From Bacteroidales bacterium (GTDB taxonomy: Bacteria > Bacteroidota > Bacteroidia > Bacteroidales > UBA932): 48,530 nucleotides of DNA. The notes beneath the pieces were generated by a model that worked only from the letters and a program-made list of their open reading frames with translations, made no database searches and was not told the origin of the DNA. Shown here one piece after another: positions 7,861 to 16,898 of this stretch (the stretch's first letter is position 1; each line of letters starts with the position of its first letter). Made by a program: the position numbers and the translations under genes. The stretch spans positions 1-48,530 of the forward strand of contig JAGCUK010000038.1 of the NCBI GenBank assembly GCA_017962925.1, given 5' to 3'.

Positions 7861-10095
7861 ATGACACACGGTCTCCTATACTTTTTCCTGTGTTTCGGCA
7901 TTATCGCCGGACGGAACGCCACCACCGACGGCTATGTCTATCTCGGTCACAACGAAGACCAGTTCGGCGAGCGGATGCTCAACATCTACAACGTGCCGGC
8001 CAACAAGGACCGCTGCGCGTATCTCTGGTTCGAGTTCCCCGGGGAGGCCTCGGGCGACAGTTTCGCCAACGAATATGGAGTGAGCATAGCATCGGACCAG
8101 TGTCTCTCCCGCGAAGACAAGGCCAGCGGAAAGTTGATTTATGAGATCCGCACCACCGCGATCCAGAAGGCGCACAGCGCACGTGAGGCCGTGGAGATAA
8201 TCGGCCGGCTGGTAGAGAAATATGGTTACGGTGATTCCGGCCGTTCCTATCTGGTCGCCGACCAGAAAGAGGGGTGGATAGTGGCAGTGGTGAAGGGCCG
8301 CCACTGGGTTGCCCAGAGGGTGCCGGACGACGAAATCGCCACCATCCCCAACTACTACACCATAGGAGAAATCAATCTTAAAGACAAGGCTAACTTCCTG
8401 GGTAGCAAGGATATAGTAAAGTATGCCCGCAAGCGCGGATGGTATGATCCCAAGAAGGACGGAACCTTCAATTTCCGCAAGGCCTACGCCGATCCCGGGA
8501 CTCTCACCGACAGCCACAACCTCAAGCGTCATGCCCTTGCGCAGGAGACTTTCTTCGGGGATTTCCAGCCGGAGACCTTCTCCCGCAAGCCGGAACACAA
8601 GTTCCACCGCAGACATCTCTCGCAGCTCCTCACGGTGCCGCCCATCCGCAATAACGCCACCTCCCTTACCACTGTATTCACCATGAATCCAGCCTTCCCT
8701 CCTGAAAGGGGCACGGTGGTCTGGGTAGGATTCCCGGGGCAGGATGCAGCCAGCCAGAGCCAGTGGACCGTATTCATGAGGGTGCCGGAAACTTGCCATC
8801 GCTACCCCACGGCGGATGAGGCCATGGAAAAGCACTTCACCGACACCGGAAACTACCGCGAACGATGGCCTCAGCACTTCTACTGGCATTATCTCTATCC
8901 CGAGACCGACATCGACGTCATCCCCCACGACTACACGGTTTACGTGCCGAAACAGCCGCGGATCGAGGCGGAACGCGATATCACCAAGCCAGGCGACACC
9001 TTCAACGACCACTTCCACGTGATTGCGGATCCCACCCGGGACATGCTCTTCGCCTTCTGGACCCAGGGTTCATATGAAACCGCTAACGATGAGCATGTGG
9101 TCTTCTCCAGCAGTTCGGATGGAGGATGGACCTGGACTGAACCGGTAATCCTGGCGGGCTCTGCTACCCTTGCCGACCCCAAGCCGGTGGCAGCCTGGCA
9201 GCAGCCCATGCTGAGCAAGAGCGGACGGCTCTATCTCCTTTGGAATCAGGAGACTACGCTCAAAAAGCACCTCTGCGGCACCATGTGCGGGCGCTACTCC
9301 GACGATGCCGGAAAGACCTGGTCCGAGCCCGAAACCGTCCCCTTCCCCATCCGCTTTGACGTGGATCCGGAAGATCCCTCCATCCCTCCGGTATGGTGCA
9401 TGTGGCAGAGACCGCTGCGCTTCGGACAGGGCCAGCGCTATCTGGCAGGATGCTCGCGCTACGACCGCAAAGGCATCGCGCGGGTGGAGTTCTGGCAGTA
9501 CGAGAATATAGATGACGACCCCGAGATCAGGGATATCCGCATATCCTTCTTCAACACCGGAGAGGAGTCTTTCGATGCGTCCAAAGTCGCCACGGACGAG
9601 GATTATCTCTCCCGCGAGGGCAAACTGACGGAAGAGGCCTGCATAGTGATGCTGCCGGACAAGCGCCTCTTCGCCGTGATGCGCACTACCATCGGCCATC
9701 CGATCTGGTCTGTGAGCGAGGATAACGGCCGCCATTGGAGCAGGCCCGAGGTTCTGAGGGAGAAGGATGGCGGCGCACCCATACTCCAGCCTTGCTCCCC
9801 CTGCCCTATCTACGATACGGCAGGCCCGGAGGCGCGCAGCGGCAAGTATGCGCTGTTCGTGCAGGATTGTTTCGATTTCAATGCTCCCACGGCCTACCAA
9901 AATCGCGGCCCCATGTACCGCAGGGACGGAAAGTTCGTACGCGGAGCGCACCAGCCGGTATGGTTCGGGGAGCCTGTATTGTTCTCGCCCAGAGACACCG
10001 GCAACTCCTTCTATACAAGTTGCACCGCCCTCAACGGGCAGTGCATCATGTGGTTCGGGGACCAGAAATTCTATCTGTTCGGAAAAAGACTCTAG
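7861..10095 (+). CDS. C69-family dipeptidase fused to sialidase-like BNR propeller
   Basis: 744 residues in one uninterrupted frame. Residues 1-335 match peptidase family C69: a short hydrophobic leader, then Cys11 in CFGIIAGRNATTDG and GHNEDQ, the place where processed C69 enzymes expose the N-terminal nucleophile; further GYGDSGRSYLVAD and a C-terminal region similar to dipeptidase A. Residues about 365-744 look like a six-bladed sialidase propeller with three Asp-box-like turns: SSDGGWTW (about 418), SDDAGKTW (480) and SEDNGRHW (619). No clear catalytic RIP arginine motif is visible, so this half may bind glycans only. It is co-transcribed with the epimerase. A role in trimming glycopeptides or muropeptides outside the cytoplasm is inference. 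Its stop overlaps the convergent next gene by 4 bp. Confidence 0.82.
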   Translation: MTHGLLYFFLCFGIIAGRNATTDGYVYLGHNEDQFGERMLNIYNVPANKDRCAYLWFEFPGEASGDSFANEYGVSIASDQCLSREDKASGKLIYEIRTTAIQKAHSAREAVEIIGRLVEKYGYGDSGRSYLVADQKEGWIVAVVKGRHWVAQRVPDDEIATIPNYYTIGEINLKDKANFLGSKDIVKYARKRGWYDPKKDGTFNFRKAYADPGTLTDSHNLKRHALAQETFFGDFQPETFSRKPEHKFHRRHLSQLLTVPPIRNNATSLTTVFTMNPAFPPERGTVVWVGFPGQDAASQSQWTVFMRVPETCHRYPTADEAMEKHFTDTGNYRERWPQHFYWHYLYPETDIDVIPHDYTVYVPKQPRIEAERDITKPGDTFNDHFHVIADPTRDMLFAFWTQGSYETANDEHVVFSSSSDGGWTWTEPVILAGSATLADPKPVAAWQQPMLSKSGRLYLLWNQETTLKKHLCGTMCGRYSDDAGKTWSEPETVPFPIRFDVDPEDPSIPPVWCMWQRPLRFGQGQRYLAGCSRYDRKGIARVEFWQYENIDDDPEIRDIRISFFNTGEESFDASKVATDEDYLSREGKLTEEACIVMLPDKRLFAVMRTTIGHPIWSVSEDNGRHWSRPEVLREKDGGAPILQPCSPCPIYDTAGPEARSGKYALFVQDCFDFNAPTAYQNRGPMYRRDGKFVRGAHQPVWFGEPVLFSPRDTGNSFYTSCTALNGQCIMWFGDQKFYLFGKRL

Positions 10096-11321
10096 TCTTC
10101 AAGTGCCTTGGGTGCATGCGACACCAGAGGGCAGTCGAACACCTGAGCCGGCATCTCCATATAGGAAAGGATGATTCCGTTCAGGGTGATGACGGAAGTC
10201 TTGGCGCTGGCCCATTCGGAAGTCTTCTTATCCGTGGCAGACATGCCTTCCAGTTCTGCATCGAGGGCTGCAACTTTCTTTGCGGTCTCGGCCTCAGCGT
10301 TCTCGAACTGCGTAATCTTGGCAATCCACTGATCCAGCTGCTTGGAGTTCCACTTGTCGATTATCTCATCCTGCTTGTCGCGGCTCTTGACGCCCTGGCT
10401 TCTCTCCAGCTGGTTCACGGTCTTGCATTCCTCGGACTTGGGCCATGCGGCGATAATCTTTTTGCGAAGAGCGAAGAGTGCTCCGCTGAGGTTGGTCTCA
10501 TCCACCGCAGTCTTGCCGCCGAGAAGAGCGGTCGACAGCGAGGTAATGGCCGTCTGGGCTGCGTTCACAGCGCTCATGGCACGTGATTCGAAGATGGCGG
10601 ACAACTCGTCCTGGATCTCCTGAATGCGGCTCTTGGGCTGGTCTTTCTGCGCCGCGGCGGACTCTGCCATCAATTTGACTGCCTGCTCCTTGCTTATGCC
10701 CTGCTTCTTTGCCACATATGCGGCAACGGCGTCCTGAATCTGAGTTTCAGTGGCAGTGGTGGGGTTGAGCCCGGCATCGGAAATGGCCTTGAAGACTTCG
10801 TCGGGAGTCATGTTTATCTGGCCGGCGCCCTGGGATGTGTAGGAGCTGGGGCCATTCATGGACTGGTTGTTGAGCTCGCTCTGGCGCAGGGAATACTGAC
10901 GGATCATTTCAAGGGTCGCTTCGCGCATGTCGGCAACCTTCGCAGCGTAAGCCTCGTAGTCCTTGATGCTGTTCAGTGAACCCTGCTTGGGAAGGGCCAG
11001 GCGGGCATTTATAGCATCCTGATATGTTGCAAATTTATAAGTTGATGCTTTTTCTTCGGTAGGATAGAAATCGTTCTGCTGGTCGGGATCAAGCAGTTCC
11101 TGAGCATAGGTCATGCTGACGGAGGAATATGTCTCCGTGTTGCTCTGGCTCTGGGTATTGTCTCCGCCGCCGAGCCCGAGGGCACCGCCTATGTTCTTCT
11201 TGAGCTGCTGACCTGCAGCCTGCTTGGCCTTTTCGCCAATCCCGCGGAGAAGACTCCCCTGGGCGTATGCTGCGCCACTCACAAGAACGAACGCAGCGAG
11301 AATGGTCATAATTTTTCTCAT
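10092..11321 (-). CDS. Secreted protein of unknown function, helical
   Basis: 409 residues with a clear signal peptide (MRKIMTILAAFVLVSGAAYA, cleavage before Q). The mature part starts with a Gly/Lys stretch (GIGEKAKQAAGQQLKKNIGG) and is otherwise largely predicted helical, with Gln, Ala and Lys-rich segments and no Cys pairs apart from two isolated Cys. I recognise no domain. A TATCTTTG promoter box lies 49-56 nt upstream and the gene appears to be transcribed alone. The periplasm or cell surface is the likely location. Confidence 0.7.
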   Translation of the reverse strand: MRKIMTILAAFVLVSGAAYAQGSLLRGIGEKAKQAAGQQLKKNIGGALGLGGGDNTQSQSNTETYSSVSMTYAQELLDPDQQNDFYPTEEKASTYKFATYQDAINARLALPKQGSLNSIKDYEAYAAKVADMREATLEMIRQYSLRQSELNNQSMNGPSSYTSQGAGQINMTPDEVFKAISDAGLNPTTATETQIQDAVAAYVAKKQGISKEQAVKLMAESAAAQKDQPKSRIQEIQDELSAIFESRAMSAVNAAQTAITSLSTALLGGKTAVDETNLSGALFALRKKIIAAWPKSEECKTVNQLERSQGVKSRDKQDEIIDKWNSKQLDQWIAKITQFENAEAETAKKVAALDAELEGMSATDKKTSEWASAKTSVITLNGIILSYMEMPAQVFDCPLVSHAPKALED

Positions 11322-11369
11322 GTGTTAACAGTTTTGGTCACCGAAAAATACGAAAAAGATATCTATTCG

Positions 11370-11377
11370 CAAAGATA
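11370..11377 (-). promoter_or_regulatory. Promoter -7 box for the secreted protein gene
   Basis: Minus strand TATCTTTG, 49 nt upstream of the ATG at 11321. Confidence 0.45.
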
Positions 11378-11389
11378 TAGCTCTCTGAT

Positions 11390-11428
11390 TAGCATCGATT
11401 CCACCCTAAAGAGTGGTGGTCGATGCTA
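11390..11428. repeat. Hairpin overlapping the 3' end of the phosphodiester glycosidase gene
   Basis: Perfect 9-bp arms TAGCATCGA (11390-11398) and TCGATGCTA (11420-11428), continued inward by CCACC/GGTGG with small mismatches. The right arm contains the stop codon of the gene. There is no T-run on the minus strand after it, so it is not a canonical intrinsic terminator; it may protect the 3' end of the mRNA. Confidence 0.5.
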
Positions 11429-12382
11429 CATCTTTTCCATTATCACCCAGGCATTGATGACGGCGCGGGCGCTGCCGTCCGAGGGTTTGTTGCGCGTCTC
11501 GAACTTGTCCGTAGAAGGATTTCGGACCAGGAGCTGGGTGGATCCGCCACCGTCCAGGTTGACGGCACGGTCGCAGCCGAGAGCCTCAAAGATGCTTCCC
11601 ATCTCATCGTAGGTCATACCCTCCGACACGCCCGCGTTCCTGCCATCCACGCAGAAGAAATACACGAAGCCATCTTTAGTATAGCCTATCGCCGTGCGGG
11701 GATGCCGGTCGTCCGCTGGCCAGGATGAATTGTCCACCTGCTTGCCGTCCCACGCCAGCATGATGCCGGAGCCCGTCACATTGGGGAAAGCAACCCCATC
11801 CGCCGAATAACTGGCACTATAGTCTATGTTCATCTTGTCCTCCGAAGAGCAGCTGACATACGAGATGCCCTGCTTGTTGCCGGACGGTTGGAACGTAGAA
11901 CTGATGACCTGTCCGTTGCAGTGCACAGGGCCTTTGGGGACAAAGGTGGTTGTGTTCCAGAAATCTGCATTTATCATCGCTATCACCAATCCCCCATTGA
12001 GGTCCAGGGCATAAGCCATGGTGGAGAGGGTGCGCCGGGGCCACTCGCCGGTCGGTTTTTCCATGGAAGGAAGAGCCACACGTGCGAAGATGCTGTCCCT
12101 GTCGAGATCTGCCGATATGATGAAGATATTCTCCTTCATGCCGTTGGTGAGCGTGACCATAAAATCGGTCTCCTGAACGCCTCCGGTGAGGGTTGTGGTG
12201 CTGCAGGAAACAACTTCTTTGATCACGGAAGCCTTCTTGACCAGGTTCTGGACATCGGGCATCTCCCGGTATTGCATCGGTTCTTTATCCGGCGGAAGCT
12301 CGTTCCCGTTTTCCGGCTTATGGCATCCATTCAGGAAAAGGCCGGAAAGCAGAATCAGGATGATTGTGGAACTCCGTTTCAT
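11426..12382 (-). CDS. Phosphodiester glycosidase family lipoprotein (NAGPA domain)
   Basis: 318 residues with a lipoprotein signal (lipobox LNGC in GLFLNGCHKP). The mature part matches the NAGPA/DUF2233 fold, whose founding member is the mammalian uncovering enzyme (N-acetylglucosamine-1-phosphodiester glycosidase): INADFWN, PRTAIGYTKDG, FFCVDGRN, GMTYDEMGSIFEALGC and the signature VNLDGGGSTQL, followed by SARAVINAW. In bacteria these enzymes cleave sugar-1-phosphodiester bonds, for example in teichoic-acid-like polymers or phosphoglycans; the exact substrate is unknown. It is the last gene of a six-gene run, seven nucleotides after the YpfJ-like gene. Confidence 0.85.
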   Translation of the reverse strand: MKRSSTIILILLSGLFLNGCHKPENGNELPPDKEPMQYREMPDVQNLVKKASVIKEVVSCSTTTLTGGVQETDFMVTLTNGMKENIFIISADLDRDSIFARVALPSMEKPTGEWPRRTLSTMAYALDLNGGLVIAMINADFWNTTTFVPKGPVHCNGQVISSTFQPSGNKQGISYVSCSSEDKMNIDYSASYSADGVAFPNVTGSGIMLAWDGKQVDNSSWPADDRHPRTAIGYTKDGFVYFFCVDGRNAGVSEGMTYDEMGSIFEALGCDRAVNLDGGGSTQLLVRNPSTDKFETRNKPSDGSARAVINAWVIMEKM

Positions 12383-12389
12383 AGAATGA

Positions 12390-13253
12390 TTACAGCTGAT
12401 TGTCCCTGAGGCTGAAGGTATCTCCCTGAGAGATATCTCCCGTATCCATGCCCTTCTTCAGCCAGCGCATACGCTGGGCCGCAGTGCCGTGGGTGAAGGA
12501 TTCCTCAACCGCATAACCCTGAGACTTTTTCTGCAGATAGTCATCGCCGATCACCGAGGCGCAGCGGATGGCCTCTTCCAGGTCTCCCTGCTCGATGGAT
12601 TTGAACATCTGCTTCTCGTAGTGAGCCCACACTCCGGCATAGAAATCCGCCTGGAGTTCGATGCGCACGCTCATCCTGTTGGAATCAGTCTTGCTCATGC
12701 GCGCCATCTGCTGATGCGCCTGGCCGAGCGTGCCCAGCAGGTTCTGGACGTGATGCCCGACTTCATGCGCGATCACATAGGCATAGGCGAAGTCCCCATC
12801 CGCCCCCAATTGCTTCTTCATGGAAGAGAAGAAGCTCAGGTCGATATATAACTTCTGGTCGGAAGAGCAGTAGAACGGTCCCATCGCAGCCTGGCCGGTG
12901 CCGCAACCCGTGGCGGTGGCGTCGGTGTAGAGCACCAGCGTGGGGTTCTTGTAGGCGCCGATCTTCGCTGCCTTGAAATAGGCGGACCACACATCCTCCG
13001 TGCTGGCAAGAATCTGCCTGGAGAACTTGGCCAGAGCCTCTTCTTCTGCAGTGAACTCGCGGGTCTGGGTGGTCTGGGTGCTGAGCCCGCCGGTGCTTTC
13101 CACGTTCTTGAGCACATCCCCCAGGTTACCTCCCATCAGAAGGGTGATAAGGCCCACAATCAGTACTCCGCCGAGGCCGAGCCCGACGGTGCCGCCGCTC
13201 ATTCCGCGACGGTCTTCCACATTGCTGCTTTCGCGTCTTCCGTCCAGTTTCAT
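12390..13253 (-). CDS. ypfJ: YpfJ/KPN-type neutral zinc metallopeptidase
   Basis: 287 residues. Near the N-terminus, MKLDGRRESSNVEDRRGMSG is followed by one membrane helix (GLGLGGVLIVGLITLLMGG), as in the neutral zinc metallopeptidase family (PF04228-type). The zinc site is VIAHEVGHHVQNLLG (HExxH), and the third ligand is probably in the region of IELQADFYAGVWAH. Other family marks are TGCGTGQAAMGPFYCSSDQK and the C-terminal FTHGTAAQRMRWL. The protein is anchored in the inner membrane with the protease outside. It overlaps the S41 protease gene by 4 bp. Substrate unknown. Confidence 0.92.
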   Translation of the reverse strand: MKLDGRRESSNVEDRRGMSGGTVGLGLGGVLIVGLITLLMGGNLGDVLKNVESTGGLSTQTTQTREFTAEEEALAKFSRQILASTEDVWSAYFKAAKIGAYKNPTLVLYTDATATGCGTGQAAMGPFYCSSDQKLYIDLSFFSSMKKQLGADGDFAYAYVIAHEVGHHVQNLLGTLGQAHQQMARMSKTDSNRMSVRIELQADFYAGVWAHYEKQMFKSIEQGDLEEAIRCASVIGDDYLQKKSQGYAVEESFTHGTAAQRMRWLKKGMDTGDISQGDTFSLRDNQL

Positions 13254-14830
13254 AGTTTGTATGCTACTTCATAAACATTATCAATCGCCAGGTAGATATG
13301 ATAGAACGCCTCGTCTCCGAGCTTGGAGTAACGCCCTACCAACGCCCGGACGGCTGTCATCATATAACTCTTTTCTCCCGCCCATTCCGCAGCAGACTTG
13401 GGCCTGAGCCCGTCTTTTGCGGCGGCGAATGAAAGGAACTTCTGCTCCAGACCGGCGGAATTCAGGTAACGCTCCAGCGCCGGGAATGAATCTATCTTCT
13501 GCAGTTCTGCCTTGTGGCTGTCGAAGTACGCGGAGGCAAAGCGCATAGCCGTCGCTTTCTTGTTGCAGGCAAGGTAGAAGTCGGATGCGCGGGTGGTGTC
13601 GATGGGCACGAAGATATCCGGCACTATGCCGCCTCCGCCATACACGGTACGCCCGCCAACTGTCTGGTAGACTGCGTTTTTATCCACCTTGACGCTATCC
13701 GCGCTGAGCATCTCGCCATCGCGGTAGCGATAGTAGAGGTCATACGCATAATCCTCGCTGCTGGAGTAAGGCTTCTGGATGCATCTCCCCGAAGGAGTGT
13801 GGTAGCGCGCCACCGTGATCCGCAGGCCGCTGCCGTCGCTGAAATAGAGGGGTTCCTGCACCAGGCCTTTTCCGAAGGAGCGCCGGCCTACGATGGTGCC
13901 ACGGTCGTTGTCCTGGATCGCCCCGGCGAAGATCTCGCTGGAGGATGCGGAGTTCTCGTTGATCAGCACCACCAGATCCACGTCCTGCAGAGGGCCCTTG
14001 CCGGTGGCGTTGAAGTCCTGCCTGGGCTGCGCGCGCCCTTCCAGATACACCACCTGAGCGCCTTTGGGGAGGAAGAGGTCTGCGAGGAGATAAGACTGGT
14101 CGAAGAATCCGCCGCCGTTGTCCCGGAGGTCGAAGATCAGCCGCGTCATGCCCTGCTTCTGCAGCTTCTGGCAAGCCTGCGAGACCTCCTGGAAGGTGGT
14201 GCGCGCGAACTTGCCGAGGCGCACGTACCCGGTGGTATCATCTACCATGAAGGCAGCGTCCATGCTGTTCATGGGGATCTTGCCGCGGGTGATCTCGAAC
14301 GGCACCGTCTCCCCGTCGCGCAGGACGGTGATGGTCACTTTCGATCCCGACGGCCCGCGCATCTTGCGCACCATGCTATCCTGGGGATATTTCACTCCGG
14401 CGATGGATTTATCATCTACCTTGAGGATGCGGTCGCCGGGCTGTAGGCCTATCTTCTCGGAGGGTCCTCCGGGGATGACTTCCAGCACGATGGCGGTGTC
14501 GTTGGGAACATTGAACTGTATGCCTATGCCGTCGAAATTGCCGGCGAGTTCGGTCTCGGATTCCTCCAGCACTGCCGGGGGCATATATACCGAATGAGGA
14601 TCCAACGCGCCCAGGGCTGCGGTAATGGCGGCATCGGTGACAACCTTGCGGTCGATGGTATCCACGTAATGCTCATCCAGCGACTGCAGCACCAGATTGA
14701 GCTTGCGCCAGTCCCGCATTTCGGTGCGGAGCAAGCGCCTGTTTTCCTGTGCCTTCTGGATGGTAAGCACCGACAGAACGCCCACCAGGACACCCAGCAC
14801 AGCTACCCAGACTGAGGAATACTTTCTCAT
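13250..14830 (-). CDS. S41-family C-terminal processing peptidase
   Basis: 526 residues. One N-terminal membrane anchor (SSVWVAVLGVLVGVLSVLTI) puts the enzyme in the periplasm. Then come a small helical domain with LDPHSVYMPP, a PDZ domain (GIGIQFNVPNDTAIVLEVIPG, GLQPGDRILKVDDKSI), and the Ser-Lys protease core: LIFDLRDNGGG, ENSASSSEIFAGA with the nucleophile Ser, and RRSFGKGLVQ with the general-base Lys. Length and order fit the tail-specific (CtpA/Prc) proteases. The gene overlaps its neighbours on both sides by ATGA, so it is translated within the operon. The function is turnover or maturation of envelope proteins. Confidence 0.94.
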   Translation of the reverse strand: MRKYSSVWVAVLGVLVGVLSVLTIQKAQENRRLLRTEMRDWRKLNLVLQSLDEHYVDTIDRKVVTDAAITAALGALDPHSVYMPPAVLEESETELAGNFDGIGIQFNVPNDTAIVLEVIPGGPSEKIGLQPGDRILKVDDKSIAGVKYPQDSMVRKMRGPSGSKVTITVLRDGETVPFEITRGKIPMNSMDAAFMVDDTTGYVRLGKFARTTFQEVSQACQKLQKQGMTRLIFDLRDNGGGFFDQSYLLADLFLPKGAQVVYLEGRAQPRQDFNATGKGPLQDVDLVVLINENSASSSEIFAGAIQDNDRGTIVGRRSFGKGLVQEPLYFSDGSGLRITVARYHTPSGRCIQKPYSSSEDYAYDLYYRYRDGEMLSADSVKVDKNAVYQTVGGRTVYGGGGIVPDIFVPIDTTRASDFYLACNKKATAMRFASAYFDSHKAELQKIDSFPALERYLNSAGLEQKFLSFAAAKDGLRPKSAAEWAGEKSYMMTAVRALVGRYSKLGDEAFYHIYLAIDNVYEVAYKL

Positions 14831-15234
14831 TCAGCATCTACTTTTTCGACCTCGACACCTGCCCTGCGGAGCAGCTGGAGGCCGTCGTCCAGACGATATT
14901 CTTCGCTATAGACCACACGCTTGATGCCTGCCTGGATGATGAGCTTGGAGCACTCAATGCAGGGAGATGCGGTCACGTAGAGAGTGGCGCCCTCGGAGGA
15001 GTTGCCGGATTTTGCAACCTTGGAGATCGCATTTGCCTCGGCGTGAAGTACGTACGGTTTGGTTACATTCCCATCTTCGCATTCGTTTTCGAAACCTGAA
15101 GGGGTGCCATTGTAACCATCGGAGATAATCATCTTGTCCTTCACCAGCAGGGCTCCGACCTGGCGGCGTTTGCAATAGGAATTGGTGGCCCATATCTTGG
15201 CCATCCTTATGTATTTATCGTCGAACTTGTTCAT
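14827..15234 (-). CDS. Deoxycytidylate (dCMP) deaminase
   Basis: 135 residues from ATG 15234; a longer open frame upstream is antisense shadow of the ligase gene. The zinc-dependent cytidine deaminase fold is shown by HAEANAI (zinc His and catalytic Glu, residues 64-66) and PCIECSKLII (two zinc Cys, residues 92 and 95), plus RQVGALLVKD and DGYNGTPSGF, which are typical of the dCMP deaminase/ComEB group. It converts dCMP to dUMP for dTTP synthesis, in the cytoplasm. ATGA overlaps with both the upstream ligase and the downstream S41 protease show tight coupling, although the functions are unrelated; this mixed gene set is common in Bacteroidales. Confidence 0.93.
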   Translation of the reverse strand: MNKFDDKYIRMAKIWATNSYCKRRQVGALLVKDKMIISDGYNGTPSGFENECEDGNVTKPYVLHAEANAISKVAKSGNSSEGATLYVTASPCIECSKLIIQAGIKRVVYSEEYRLDDGLQLLRRAGVEVEKVDAE

Positions 15235-16898
15235 TTGTTCCTCTGGTATAGATATCTCTTGATACTCTTCTTGGGAGTGCGCTCGAAGTCTTCGGGCATC
15301 AGCTCTATCTTCTTCAGCTGCGCATAGGCAGGCAGGAGCTTGTTGAATTCCGGCAGGCTGTCCATAAGCCTCTGCTCCAGCTGCTCGCGGTCCATGCCGT
15401 CGTTCTGCCCCTGCTGATAGTCGGGATAGATCAGCGCGGTGAGGCCGCCGCCATCCTCGATCACCAGAGACTCTACCACGTACGAGGCGTTGTTGATGAC
15501 CGCTTCCAGCTCCTCGGGATACACATTCTGGCCGTTCGCGCCCAGGATCATGCACTTGGAGCGCCCGCGCAGGTAGAGGTATCCGTCGGTATCGATGATG
15601 CCCATGTCGCCGGTCTTGAACCATCCGTCGTTGGTGAAGCATTTGCGCGTCTCCTCGCGGTTCTTGTAGTATCCAAGGAAGACGTTTCCGCCCTTGATCT
15701 GTACCTCGCCCGGGACTCTGTGGGGATTGGTGGAATCGATACGGATCTCGCAGCCGGGGATGGCCTTGCCGCAGGAGTTGCGGCGGGTGCGGAACCATTT
15801 TTCGTAGGTGATGATGGGGCCGCACTCAGTCATTCCGTACCCCACGGTGAATGGGAAGTGGATCCTGCGCAGGAAGGCTTCTACCTCCGGATTGAAGGCC
15901 GCTCCGCCGAGGATAACCTCCTCGAAGCGTCCGCCGAAGGCATTGATCAGCCCGTCGCGTATTTTCTTCTGGATGGCCTGGCCCAGCAGCGGCACGTACA
16001 TCATGGTCCTGGTGCGGTCGGCAATGGGTTTGAGCTGGGTCTTGTAGACCTTTTCCATGATCAGAGGCACTGCGATGATGATGTCCGGATGTATCTCCTG
16101 GAACGCCTTCATTATGATCTTGGGGCTGGGGAGACGGGTGAGGAAGTGCACGTGCGCACCTATCACCATCTCATACATCAGCTCGAACATCAGGCCGTAC
16201 ATATGCGCAGAGGGCAGCATTGCCACCACCTCGGAGGCGCAGGACATCTGCGGCTCGGCATAAAATGCCAGGTTGATGTTGGTGTAGAGCGACCGGTAGG
16301 GCAGCATCACACCTTTCGAAAAGCCGGAAGTGCCGGAGGTGTAGTTGATCAGAGCCAGCTCCTCGGGCTTATCCTCGTAATATTTGATATCCTCCGGCTT
16401 GAAGCCTTCGGGATACTTTTCGTTGAAGGTTCTGGTGATGTTCTCGCGTACGGCGGTAAGGGATTCGCTCTTTGCGTAGAGGAAATTGAAATTGTTCATC
16501 AGCACGACCACCGACAGATCGGGCATTTCAGCCTCGGACAGGCTTTCCCACTCTGTTTCCCCGACAAAGAGCACTTTGCTTTCCGAATGATTCACCAGAT
16601 AATGGACGTTTGCGGGCTTGAATTCGTGCAGGATGGGCACCGGCACGGCTCCATAGGTGAGGGCGGCCAGGAAGCACACGCCCCAGTTCGCCTGGTTGCG
16701 CGAGCAGAGGGCCACCTTGTCCCCTTTCTGCAAGCCGCACTGCTCGAAGCAGATATGCAGCATTGCAATGCGTTCCGCCATTTCACGATAGGTCAGCGTG
16801 CGGCCCTGATAATTAGACAGCGCCTCGCGGTCCCAATGCTCCTTGAAACTCTTTTCAAAGAGCTTGTTTACGGATTTATATTCCAATTCAGTTGACAT
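15231..16898 (-). CDS. Long-chain acyl-CoA ligase (AMP-dependent synthetase)
   Basis: 555 residues, full length for the ANL superfamily. Motifs: AMP-binding P-loop YTSGTSGFSKGV, adenylation motif YGMTECGP, the hinge-region GWFKTGDMGIID and RGRSKCMILGANGQNVYPEE, and a C-terminal lysine in TPKKSIKRYL that would activate the adenylate. It activates fatty acids to acyl-CoA (or acyl-AMP) in the cytoplasm or at the membrane face. No signal peptide. Its start lies 11 bp inside the 3' end of the upstream lipoprotein gene, and the stop overlaps the deaminase start, so all belong to one operon. Confidence 0.93.
   Translation of the reverse strand: MSTELEYKSVNKLFEKSFKEHWDREALSNYQGRTLTYREMAERIAMLHICFEQCGLQKGDKVALCSRNQANWGVCFLAALTYGAVPVPILHEFKPANVHYLVNHSESKVLFVGETEWESLSEAEMPDLSVVVLMNNFNFLYAKSESLTAVRENITRTFNEKYPEGFKPEDIKYYEDKPEELALINYTSGTSGFSKGVMLPYRSLYTNINLAFYAEPQMSCASEVVAMLPSAHMYGLMFELMYEMVIGAHVHFLTRLPSPKIIMKAFQEIHPDIIIAVPLIMEKVYKTQLKPIADRTRTMMYVPLLGQAIQKKIRDGLINAFGGRFEEVILGGAAFNPEVEAFLRRIHFPFTVGYGMTECGPIITYEKWFRTRRNSCGKAIPGCEIRIDSTNPHRVPGEVQIKGGNVFLGYYKNREETRKCFTNDGWFKTGDMGIIDTDGYLYLRGRSKCMILGANGQNVYPEELEAVINNASYVVESLVIEDGGGLTALIYPDYQQGQNDGMDREQLEQRLMDSLPEFNKLLPAYAQLKKIELMPEDFERTPKKSIKRYLYQRNK

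Noticed and set aside
11390-11428. Hairpin as intrinsic terminator of the phosphodiester glycosidase operon
   Set aside because: No run of T follows on the transcribed strand; it is listed as a hairpin only.
15235-15825. Long N-terminal extension of the dCMP deaminase frame
   Set aside because: It is antisense-independent shadow inside the acyl-CoA ligase gene on the same strand; the deaminase family starts at the MNKFDDKYIRMA region.
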